Assembly (NCBI RefSeq): GCF_050281185.1
Contig: NZ_JBNNWS010000015.1
Location: 91,628 to 155,627 of the forward strand
Origin: Heyndrickxia sp050281185
GTDB taxonomy: Bacteria; Bacillota; Bacilli; Bacillales; Bacillaceae_C
Reading direction: 5' to 3'
DNA length: 64,000 nt
Shown here in pieces: positions 43,366-51,228 of the stretch. Positions within the stretch are counted from its first letter, which is position 1, and the number at the start of each line of letters is the position of its first letter. A model generated the notes under the pieces. It was not told the origin of the DNA. It saw nothing but the letters and a program-made list of their open reading frames with translations, and ran no database searches. The position numbers and the translations under genes are program-made.

Positions 43366-44431
43366 ATTCAATCTCTCCATCTACTTTTTCTTCTGAATCT
43401 ATTAAATAATAAATGACTTGCCAGTCTTTAAACCAATCGGTATTTTCAGGATTCGGATGCTCTCTATTTTTCCATGCAAATTCTAATTTTGGGCTAAAAA
43501 ATCGTGGAGAACCAGAGTTCAATTGGCATGATTTAAACCTTGGCTTAAAAAGTCTTCCCGGAATTCCTTCAGCTACATCATTAAAAATATGGGGCCAATA
43601 ATCTTTTCTAGATCCGGTATGAGGAGTCGTGATTGCCCATCTTTTTGTCATTTCTAATTGATTACGTTCACTAAACAAAATGGCATACAATCGTTTTCCT
43701 AAAAGAATACGTTTATGTAAGCTCTCAAAATGATTGAGTGTTTGACCTGCCAGCATTAACCTTCCGTCCTTTATATAAGGGAAGAGAATGTGATTCATGG
43801 ACAGGAAATCCTGCAGCTTGAATTCGAGTGTACTGAATACATTCTTTTTAAAGATGGGATTTTTTATCACTCTTAATTCTAAATAGCTTTGCTCATTGAT
43901 GATTAAAGCAATAGTAAGTTTATATGGATCCTGATCTTCCCAAAATTGACTCCATAGTGATTCCATAAAAGTTGATACATGTAAATGAGGTAATAAATAA
44001 AATAGGTTTTGACCTCTTTTTAAGCTTTCTTCGTAAATTAAAAATTGTGGGTAAGCGTCTTGAAAAATCAGCCAATTTCCCCGTTCTAAAAAGGTGAAAA
44101 AAGAAGAAGCCTCTTTTTTCGTTAGAAGCTTTGAGAGGAGTTCTCCTTTCAAATCAGTCATATTCCATCCGCCATTACGTGATACCATATGTCCTAAAAA
44201 AGCCCAATGAATTTCCGGATGACGTATATAAAAATCTAGATATGCTTTTGTTCTTGTCACATTATTTTTATTAAGTCTGCTCGTTTGCTCTCTAATTTTT
44301 TGTATTAGAATTTCTTCCTTTGGGAAGATTTTTACCATTTGAAATTTATTGTTTTTCTTTTTTAACTCTTTCTTTATTTTCTTAATAGGTTCAGAGAGGG
44401 GGATTTTTTTCTGTTTTTTGATCTTATACAA
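43292..44431 (-). CDS. DUF2515 family protein (YppC-like)
   Basis: A 379-residue protein, mostly soluble and basic at its N-terminus (KIKKQKK, KKIKKELKKKNNK), resembling the DUF2515/YppC family of Bacilli. Blocks such as NVTRTKAYLDFYIRHPEIHWAFLGHMVSRNGGWNMTD are split between polar and aromatic residues, typical of this family. Function is unknown. The start is TTG with GAGGAGG. Its last 74-89 bp overlap the CBO0543 gene, an unusual arrangement that points to a shared job. Confidence 0.8.
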   Translation of the reverse strand: MYKIKKQKKIPLSEPIKKIKKELKKKNNKFQMVKIFPKEEILIQKIREQTSRLNKNNVTRTKAYLDFYIRHPEIHWAFLGHMVSRNGGWNMTDLKGELLSKLLTKKEASSFFTFLERGNWLIFQDAYPQFLIYEESLKRGQNLFYLLPHLHVSTFMESLWSQFWEDQDPYKLTIALIINEQSYLELRVIKNPIFKKNVFSTLEFKLQDFLSMNHILFPYIKDGRLMLAGQTLNHFESLHKRILLGKRLYAILFSERNQLEMTKRWAITTPHTGSRKDYWPHIFNDVAEGIPGRLFKPRFKSCQLNSGSPRFFSPKLEFAWKNREHPNPENTDWFKDWQVIYYLIDSEEKVDGEIEYEYCKTLERIELASIAKKAISLLE

Positions 44432-44699
44432 GATGAAAGTAACCTCCTCTTTAATAACTAAAGCTGATGAGGATTTTGTTTTAGGAGATAGTTAAAAATG
44501 GATATATGACATTTTATTAATGAAAATTGAAATTCATGATGAATATTGAATGATAAGAAAATAAGTTGATTGGTTTATGCTGTATCATGCTGGATATTAT
44601 AGGTGATTTCATTACTGCATAGATGCTATACTTTAAAAAGACATTCATGTAATTGAACCTTCGGAAGGATACTTTATTTGTATGATAGGAGGATTATAT

Positions 44700-44945
44700 A
44701 TGGGTAAAAAAGATAAAATTGGTAAGATAAAAGATCAGGCCGAAATTCTCTCATTCACAGCTAGAAAAAAATGGCTTTCTATACCAGAAGAGTTTCGAAA
44801 AAAAATTGAACATAATGTGTGGTGCTCTTCTTGTCGAGATGCTGTTCAGATAGAAAAATATGCTGTTAAAGAAACACGGGGTGGACTTCTTCTTCAAGGA
44901 ATATGCAAAACATGTGGGAACGAAATCGTAAGAGTGGTTGATTAA
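44700..44945 (+). CDS. Small zinc-ribbon-like protein
   Basis: An 81-residue soluble protein with two CxxC pairs (WCSSCRD near residue 42 and CKTCGNE near 70), forming a likely zinc ribbon. The first 35 residues are basic and helical. The ATG at 44700 has AGGAGG 8 nt upstream; an earlier ATG at 44682 has none. It sits 33 bp ahead of the LacI-type gene on the same strand, and may be co-transcribed. Function unknown. Confidence 0.75.
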   Translation: MGKKDKIGKIKDQAEILSFTARKKWLSIPEEFRKKIEHNVWCSSCRDAVQIEKYAVKETRGGLLLQGICKTCGNEIVRVVD

Positions 44946-44978
44946 AAATTTAATCGACTTTCGTTTAAAGGGGCAAAT

Positions 44979-45929
44979 ATGACAAATATCAGTGATATAG
45001 CGAAGAGAGCAGGTGTGTCTGTCACCACTGTTTCGAGGGTTCTTAACAATCATAAATATGTTTCAAGTGAGAAAAGATTAGCAGTACAAAAAGTGATTGA
45101 AGAAATGAATTATACACCAAACAAAAATGCAGTCGACTTGATTCGTGGAGAAACTAAAATGATTGGTGTAATTATTCCTTATAATAATAATCAAGCATTT
45201 GATCAAATGTTACATGGGATACTTAATAAATCAATTGAACGTGATTATTCAGTTACAGTACTTCCAACAAAATATAATAAAGAAAAAGAGATTTCTTACC
45301 TATCTATGTTGAAAAATAAATTTTTGGATGGAATCATTCTTACATCAAGAGCTAATGACTGGAATAAAATATTGCCTTTTACAAAATACGGATCAATTGT
45401 TTCATGTGAATATACCGATCACCCTGAAGTTGGGTGTGCTTTTATAGATAGATATTCTTCATTTATTGAAGCATTTCAATATCTTAAAAATAAAGGGCAT
45501 ACGAAAGTTGCTTTTACAACGGCAAGAGGTAAAGAAAGTACTAGCACTGTACAAATCCTAGCAGCATATAAAGAAATATTCGGAGATTTGCCAATCGAAT
45601 ACAATGTTTCAGAGTGCTATTCATTTGAAGACGGGTATAACGCCGGAATAAAACTACTAAATTTAGAAAAAAGACCGACAGCTGTTTATGCAAATGGGGA
45701 CGAGGTCGCTTGTGGCATTTACCAATACGCCAAGACCATAAATTTAGAAATTCCAAAAGACGTATCGATACTTGGTCAAGAAAACCAGCCTATGGGAGTT
45801 GGAATGAATATATCAACCGTCGATCATCAATTAATCAAAGCGGGAGAATGTGCATGTGATCTCATAATTGATAAATCAAAACAAAAAATTAAAATTCCTT
45901 TTAGGATAATTGAACGTCAATCAACTTAA
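44979..45929 (+). CDS. LacI family transcriptional regulator
   Basis: A 316-residue regulator with an N-terminal LacI helix-turn-helix (residues 2-50: ISDIAKRAGVSVTTVSRVLNN) and a periplasmic-binding-protein-like effector domain (GVIIPYNNN, DGIILTSR, GHTKVAFTT, ANGDEVACGIYQYA, STVDHQ). Such proteins usually bind a sugar or sugar phosphate. No sugar transporter is nearby; the only likely target in the window is the HAD phosphatase just downstream, behind a perfect palindrome. The ATG has AAAGGGG upstream. Confidence 0.93.
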   Translation: MTNISDIAKRAGVSVTTVSRVLNNHKYVSSEKRLAVQKVIEEMNYTPNKNAVDLIRGETKMIGVIIPYNNNQAFDQMLHGILNKSIERDYSVTVLPTKYNKEKEISYLSMLKNKFLDGIILTSRANDWNKILPFTKYGSIVSCEYTDHPEVGCAFIDRYSSFIEAFQYLKNKGHTKVAFTTARGKESTSTVQILAAYKEIFGDLPIEYNVSECYSFEDGYNAGIKLLNLEKRPTAVYANGDEVACGIYQYAKTINLEIPKDVSILGQENQPMGVGMNISTVDHQLIKAGECACDLIIDKSKQKIKIPFRIIERQST

Positions 45930-45932
45930 GTA

Positions 45933-45960
45933 TTGACATGAAATCCATTTCATCTATTAC
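45933..45960 (+). promoter_or_regulatory. Putative promoter and LacI-type operator
   Basis: TTGACA (45933-45938), 16 bp, TATTAC. The spacer is filled by a perfect palindrome, ATGAAAT-CC-ATTTCAT (45938-45953). The even-centred 16-bp form is what LacI-family dimers usually bind. It would drive the phosphatase gene at 45999 and could be repressed by the product of the preceding gene. Confidence 0.5.
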
Positions 45961-45998
45961 TCTTGTTCTAACAGAATATGAAATGGGGGATGGACGAA

Positions 45999-46610
45999 GT
46001 GTACAATTCTTTTATATTTGATTTAGACGGTACAATTATTGATTCAGAGATAATTGGGCTAACCGCATTACAAGAAACATTAAAAGAGCAAGGTATTGAA
46101 AAAGATCTTGATCAGCTGCGTTTTTCATTGGGTATACCAGGATTAAAAACTCTTGAAATATTAAATATTGCCGATATCCCAACTACATTGGAATCTTGGC
46201 TTAATAAGGAAAAGCCTCTTTTAAAAAACGTTCCATTATTCGAGGATATTATTGAAGTGATCGCTCAACTGCCGAAAGCGGGAGTTGTGACATCAAAAAC
46301 CGCTGAAGAAATGAATAGTAGTTTTTATTTATTAAACATAGATCATCATTTTCATACGATTGTTTGTGCAAGTGATACAGAAAGACATAAGCCGCATCCT
46401 GAACCATTAGAATTAGGGTTAAAATTATTAGACTGTAAACCTAATAGAGCTATATATATTGGTGATTCAATATATGACATGGAATGCGCAAAAGCTGCAG
46501 GAGTAGATTTTGGTTTAGCATTATGGGGAGCAAAAACAACTGATGGATTTGAAGATGCAAATTACATTTTTAAAACTCCTAACGAGATTTTAAATTTGAT
46601 AAAGAAGTAA
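45999..46610 (+). CDS. HAD superfamily phosphatase (subfamily IA)
   Basis: A 203-residue haloacid-dehalogenase-type hydrolase that would remove phosphate from a small phosphorylated substrate via an aspartyl intermediate. Motif I is FDLDGTIIDSE, motif II VVTSK, motif III is the lysine in HKPHPEP, and motif IV IYIGDSIYDM. A helical cap domain (about residues 20-85) sits after motif I, as in beta-phosphoglucomutase and phosphoglycolate phosphatase relatives. I choose GTG 45999, with GGGGGA 8 nt upstream, over the ATGs at 45978 and 45990, which lack spacing. The LacI-type neighbour suggests a sugar phosphate substrate. Confidence 0.85.
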   Translation: MYNSFIFDLDGTIIDSEIIGLTALQETLKEQGIEKDLDQLRFSLGIPGLKTLEILNIADIPTTLESWLNKEKPLLKNVPLFEDIIEVIAQLPKAGVVTSKTAEEMNSSFYLLNIDHHFHTIVCASDTERHKPHPEPLELGLKLLDCKPNRAIYIGDSIYDMECAKAAGVDFGLALWGAKTTDGFEDANYIFKTPNEILNLIKK

Positions 46611-46632
46611 GAATTTTAAACTTATCATGAAA

Positions 46633-46683
46633 TACAAAAAGCTAAAAGAGTGGTCATGCACCCTTTTAGCTTTTTGTAATTTT
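46633..46683. terminator. Bidirectional terminator
   Basis: A perfect 16-bp stem (TACAAAAAGCTAAAAG/CTTTTAGCTTTTTGTA) with T runs on both sides. It ends the HAD gene and, on the minus strand, contains the stop codon of the gene at 46666-47457. Confidence 0.9.
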
Positions 46684-47457
46684 TGAAGGATTATTAATTT
46701 TATAATGAACAGGAACATCCACAATGAATTCTTCTTCTATATCTTTTCCTTTAGGTAATTTCTTTTTGACAATTTTTCCGTCAAATTCAAGAGTTTCACC
46801 TTGTTTAAGTTCGAACTTTTTTAAGGTTTTCGAGTGAGAGCACCAGGCATAATCCACTTCAATTGGTTTTTCTTGATGGATAACAATGTTTTCAAGTACA
46901 ACTACTTCATCATTTTCTTCATTGAAATTATTCCAGCTTAATGCGAATTGTTTAACTACAGCTGTAAAATGGACTTTTTCAGTAGGTAAATCTAATTTTG
47001 GTGCTTTTTTTGTTGAAACTTTCTTTACTCTCGGCTCATTTTGATTGGAATCTGATTTCGTCTTTTCCGGTATAGAGTTTTCTATTTTTTCTTGATCGTG
47101 GGAGGGCGATGTTTCTTTTGAACTTGAAGAAACAAATGCCTTTCCGAAACTTGGTGATTGCATTTCCTTTAGGTAGGCAGGATGAATACAGCTTAAGTTC
47201 CCGTCTTGGAATTCAATAATTATGGTGTTGTATTCCTCAGTATTCCCGAACACTTCGTAGCCTTTGATATGGACTAACTGTTTTTGATTTGCGTCTTTGT
47301 ACCAGAATTGTTTTTTTACTTCTTTGGTTGTTGATAGTCCCCATTCTCTTACTTTTGCTTCGTAGTGGGAATCATCAATAAAAGTTTCATAATCTCCCTC
47401 TGGTGGTATATAAGTTGTATCATTCGATTCTTCATTGTGTGGTAAAGTAATTGGCAT
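46666..47457 (-). CDS. Soluble protein of unknown function
   Basis: A 263-residue acidic protein without signal or membrane segment. Residues ~1-100 form a beta-rich domain ending GNLSCIHPAYLKEMQ; ~105-155 are a low-complexity serine/lysine/glutamate linker; ~160-255 form a second beta-rich domain with two YAWC/FEL blocks and KLPKGKDIEEEFIVD. I do not recognise either domain. The start has AAGGAAG. Its stop codon lies in the stem of a shared terminator. Confidence 0.7.
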   Translation of the reverse strand: MPITLPHNEESNDTTYIPPEGDYETFIDDSHYEAKVREWGLSTTKEVKKQFWYKDANQKQLVHIKGYEVFGNTEEYNTIIIEFQDGNLSCIHPAYLKEMQSPSFGKAFVSSSSKETSPSHDQEKIENSIPEKTKSDSNQNEPRVKKVSTKKAPKLDLPTEKVHFTAVVKQFALSWNNFNEENDEVVVLENIVIHQEKPIEVDYAWCSHSKTLKKFELKQGETLEFDGKIVKKKLPKGKDIEEEFIVDVPVHYKINNPSKITKS

Positions 47458-47553
47458 ACCTTCACTTCCTTTCTAGAATATTGTACACCATTCTCTTTCA
47501 ATAGAGTATGGAGGAGAAGATTTACAGAAAATGTATTGTTGTTGCAAGAGTTA

Positions 47554-49209
47554 TCATCCTAATTCTTGGGAAAGTGCACGTCCAGCTTGTCTTCCTGTGA
47601 ACAGACAGCCGCCCACAAATGTTCCTTCCAGGGAGCGATAACCATGAATTCCTCCTCCGCCAAATCCTGAAACTTCTCCTGCGGAGTAAAGACCTTTAAC
47701 CGGGTTTCCAGAAATATCAAGTACACGGCCTGATAAATCGGTTTGAAGTCCTCCAAGAGTTTTTCGACTAAGGATATTTAATCGAACGGCAATTAATGGT
47801 CCATTTTTTGGATCAAGAATTTTGTGAGGCGGTGCGACTCGTATGAGTTTGTCACCAAGATATTTCCTAGCTCCCCGCAAAGCGATAATCTGCAAATCTT
47901 TCGTAAATGGATTATCGATTTCTCGATCTCTCGCAAGAATTTGCCGCTCGATTTCACGGTAATTAAGTAAATTATTTCCAGCAAGCTTGTTCATCCCAGC
48001 CACTAGTTCTTGTAATGAATTGGCAATGACGAAATCTTCTCCATTGTCCATAAATGCCTTTACAGGAGCTGGGGCGCCTGGAATAATTCGTGACAATACT
48101 TTTCTAATATTTTTTTCGGTTAAATCAGGATTTTGTTCAGATCCTGAAAGGGCAAACTCTTTCTCAATTATTTTTTGAGTTAAAATAAACCATGAATAAT
48201 CGTAGCCAGTAGCCTGAATGGCTTCAAGTGTGCCTAATGTATCGAATCCAGGAAAATTTGGTACAGGAAAACGCTTTCCGTTAGCATCGAACCACAGTGA
48301 TGATGGACCAGGAAGGATGCGAATACCGTGCATTGGCCAAACCGGGTTCCAGTTTTTAATTCCTTCTGTATAATGCCACATACGATCTCTGTTTACTATT
48401 CTTCCTCCTGCTTTTTCAGTTATAGCAAGCATTCGCCCATCCACATGCTCTGGAACGCCTGAAATCATATTCTTTGGTGGTAAGCCAAGACGGGCTGGCC
48501 AATTCTGTCTAATAAGCTCATGATTTCCACCAATCCCCCCGCTCGTTACCATTACAGCTTCTGAATGAAACTCGAAGTTTCCAATCACTTCCCTAGAGCT
48601 TGCTTCTCCACGAGCAACTGAGCTAGGGATGAGAATGGCACCACGCACACCGACAACTGCACCATTATTAATGATTAATTCATCGACACGGTGGCGAGGG
48701 CGATAATCGACTAAACCGTTTTCCATCGCCATACGGACCCTCGTCTCAAAAGGTTTCACGATACCTGGTCCGGTTCCCCAAACGATATGAAAACGCGGGA
48801 CTGAATTGCCATGACCTTCAGCAAGATATCCACCACGTTCTGCCCATCCGACCACGGGAAAGAATCGAACTCCTTGAGCATATAACCATTCTCGTTTTTC
48901 ACCTGCAGCAAAGTCAACATAGGCTTGCGCCCATTTTTTGCCCCAATAATCTTCGTTATTTTCTCTATCATACCCTGCTGTTCCCAACCAGTCTTGCCAA
49001 GCAAGTTCACGAGAATCCTTAATGCCCATCCTTCGCTGCTCAGGTGAATCGACTAAAAATAATCCGCCGAATGACCACCATGCCTGGCCCCCAAGGGATG
49101 CTTCCGGCTCCTGATCTAAAAGCAATACTTTTTTTCCCGCATCGGCCAGCTCTGCAGTTGCTACTAAACCGGCAAGACCAGCACCAACTACTACCACATC
49201 AAATTTCAA
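47554..49209 (-). CDS. FAD-binding dehydrogenase, KsdD/fumarate-reductase-like
   Basis: A 551-residue flavoprotein of the succinate dehydrogenase/fumarate reductase/3-ketosteroid dehydrogenase superfamily. The N-terminal FAD-binding loop is VVVGAGLAGLVATAELADAG with the acidic LLDQEP after it, then GGQAWWSFGGLF; the C-terminal FAD block is GLYSAGEVSGFGGGGIHGYR ... EGTFVGGCLFTGRQAG. Bacillus genomes carry near relatives named FAD-binding dehydrogenase without a known substrate. The start chosen is TTG 49209, with AAGGGGG 8 nt upstream. The gene looks more GC-rich than its neighbours, which may hint at transfer; this was judged by eye only. Confidence 0.9.
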   Translation of the reverse strand: MKFDVVVVGAGLAGLVATAELADAGKKVLLLDQEPEASLGGQAWWSFGGLFLVDSPEQRRMGIKDSRELAWQDWLGTAGYDRENNEDYWGKKWAQAYVDFAAGEKREWLYAQGVRFFPVVGWAERGGYLAEGHGNSVPRFHIVWGTGPGIVKPFETRVRMAMENGLVDYRPRHRVDELIINNGAVVGVRGAILIPSSVARGEASSREVIGNFEFHSEAVMVTSGGIGGNHELIRQNWPARLGLPPKNMISGVPEHVDGRMLAITEKAGGRIVNRDRMWHYTEGIKNWNPVWPMHGIRILPGPSSLWFDANGKRFPVPNFPGFDTLGTLEAIQATGYDYSWFILTQKIIEKEFALSGSEQNPDLTEKNIRKVLSRIIPGAPAPVKAFMDNGEDFVIANSLQELVAGMNKLAGNNLLNYREIERQILARDREIDNPFTKDLQIIALRGARKYLGDKLIRVAPPHKILDPKNGPLIAVRLNILSRKTLGGLQTDLSGRVLDISGNPVKGLYSAGEVSGFGGGGIHGYRSLEGTFVGGCLFTGRQAGRALSQELG

Positions 49210-49467
49210 AATGTTTTCCCCCTTGTTCAAATTATATAAAACTTAAAGGATGGTACAGAATTTAAAATATTTAAAAAATTATTATGGTATTTTATATTAT
49301 AAGCCAGTAGTTTAATTTATGAAAATGTGTAGTACTTGAAATATTTGTTTATTCCATCATTTATAGGGGGAGGCTTAGTAGATATTTTTTATGAGAGTAA
49401 TCTTTTTTCGATTTTTGTAGTACAATAAAATAGATTTAAGACTATTTTTTTAAGGAGTTTTTGCAAG

Positions 49468-50673
49468 GTGAAAGTAATAAATAAAATATTTAACCATTAT
49501 TGGAGCCCTTATGTCGCCATCGGTATTGCAGGTGTACTAAGTGCTCTCTATTTTGGAATCACCAAAACCGTTTGGGCGGTTACTGGTGAGTTTACGAGGC
49601 TCGGCGGGCATATTTTACAACTCTTTGGTGTGGATATTTCTGATTGGGCTTATTTCAAACTAATACATATGCAAGGAACAACCTTTAGCCGAACTGATGG
49701 CTGGATTGTTTGGGGGATGCTTATTGGTGCGCTTATCATGATTTTGATAAGTAATAGTTTTAAAATTAGAATACCCAAGCAAAAGAGAAGGTTGGTTCAA
49801 GGTCTCATCGGAGGAATTATTGCTGGATTTGGTGCACGATTAGCTCTTGGTTGTAATCTTGCCGCTTTTTTTACAGGTGTACCGCAATTTTCGCTCCATT
49901 CCTGGATTTTTATGATTGCAACGGCAATAGGAACTTTTATAGGTACAAAAATTGTAAATTTAAAATGGTGGAAAGGTAAACCAGTACTGCAAAAGGGAAA
50001 TACAGCCAAGCTTTTGAATAAAAACCGTCGAATTCAACCGTACATTGGCGGACTTATTGCGATTATCTATATTGGAATTATTATTTATCTCTTTGTAACG
50101 GATAAAACGATGCTCGGAGTAGCAGCAATATTTGGAGCGGCTTTTGGTATTTTAATAGAAAGAGGGCAAATTTGTTTTACCTCTGCTTTTCGTGATTTAT
50201 GGATCAGCGGGAGAGCTACTATGACGAAAGCTATTCTTGTAGGAATGGCAATCAGTTCCGTGGCAACTCTGATCGTTATTATCGTTTATGGATTAGAGCC
50301 TGTGACGAAAATAGCAGCACCAAGCACCTTTATTGGCGGCTTGCTATTTGGATTGGGAATCGTATTAGCAAGTGGTTGTGAAACTGGAATGATGTATCGT
50401 TTGATGGAGGGGCAAGTTCACTATTTGATGGTATTTATCGGGAATATCGTTGGTGCGACAGCACTTGCCTATGCTTGGGATCATCTTGGGGTTTACAATC
50501 TGCTTGTAAAAAGCGGCAAACCAATTAATCTCATTACAGCAATGGGACCAACAGGTGCACTCATCATAACACTTACTCTACTAGTAGTAAGCTTTATCAT
50601 CGCTGCCTATTGGCAAAAAAATTATCGTTTTGAGGTTGGATTTAAGAAAGGGGATCATAAGCATGTCCATTGA
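49468..50673 (+). CDS. YeeE/YedE family (TsuA-like) sulfur-compound transporter
   Basis: A 401-residue membrane protein with about nine or more helices. The three cysteine-bearing family sites are present: LALGCNLAAFF, ERGQICFTSAFRD and LASGCETGMMYR. In TsuA, such cysteines pass thiosulfate across the membrane. It is directly followed by a TusA-like gene whose start overlaps its end by 11 bp, exactly the TsuA-TsuB arrangement. Thiosulfate or a related sulfur/selenium compound is the expected cargo. The GTG start has AAGGAG upstream. Confidence 0.9.
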   Translation: MKVINKIFNHYWSPYVAIGIAGVLSALYFGITKTVWAVTGEFTRLGGHILQLFGVDISDWAYFKLIHMQGTTFSRTDGWIVWGMLIGALIMILISNSFKIRIPKQKRRLVQGLIGGIIAGFGARLALGCNLAAFFTGVPQFSLHSWIFMIATAIGTFIGTKIVNLKWWKGKPVLQKGNTAKLLNKNRRIQPYIGGLIAIIYIGIIIYLFVTDKTMLGVAAIFGAAFGILIERGQICFTSAFRDLWISGRATMTKAILVGMAISSVATLIVIIVYGLEPVTKIAAPSTFIGGLLFGLGIVLASGCETGMMYRLMEGQVHYLMVFIGNIVGATALAYAWDHLGVYNLLVKSGKPINLITAMGPTGALIITLTLLVVSFIIAAYWQKNYRFEVGFKKGDHKHVH

Positions 50674-50890
50674 TTTTACACTAGATATTAGAGGAGAATC
50701 CTGTCCATATCCTGTCATTTATACATTAGAAACGTTAAGGGATTTGGAGAATGGAAAAATACTGCAAGTAATAACTGATTGCCCATCATCCTTTAGAAAT
50801 GTTCCGGAGGAAGTAGTGAAACACGGATATCAATTAGCGCAAGATCCAGTGAAAAATGGGCAGGAATATCTTTTTTATATCATTGCTTAA
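50663..50890 (+). CDS. TusA/YedF family sulfur carrier (TsuB-like)
   Basis: A 75-residue TusA-fold protein. The family CPxP signature is GESCPYPVIYT with the sulfur-accepting cysteine near residue 14. It probably receives sulfur from the YeeE-type transporter encoded by the overlapping upstream gene, as TsuB does for TsuA. The ATG at 50663 has AAAGGGGAT upstream; the longer frame from 50630 lies within the transporter gene and has no site of its own. A terminator follows. Confidence 0.93.
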   Translation: MSIDFTLDIRGESCPYPVIYTLETLRDLENGKILQVITDCPSSFRNVPEEVVKHGYQLAQDPVKNGQEYLFYIIA

Positions 50891-50909
50891 GGTCCTGTAC
50901 CTAAGAATA

Positions 50910-50937
50910 GCCTTCACATTTATTGTGGAGGTTTTTG
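50910..50937 (+). terminator. Terminator of the YeeE-TusA operon
   Basis: CCTTCACA pairs with TGTGGAGG (one G-U pair), then TTTTTG. The rest of the gap to 51228 is AT-rich and shows no feature I can name. Confidence 0.65.
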
Positions 50938-51228
50938 TTTTGACTTTTGGGATTAGTAGGAAGGTGCTAGTTAAGGTATTAAATTGTGAAAATGAAGAAT
51001 AAATATAAAATAACTTTATGAATAAGCTGTTAAAACGAGTACTTAATGATGGTATTAATTATAGGCTTTTGTAAAATAATGTTATTGTTGCGGTAAAGTC
51101 ATTCGTGGAATGTTTTGTCTAGATATACTCCGTATTAAAATAGCTTTAAACATGGCCGGCAGATCACTTATTGAACAAAAAGTATAAACAAAGAATTATG
51201 ATATAAAAAATAAAGGATATGTGAATGA

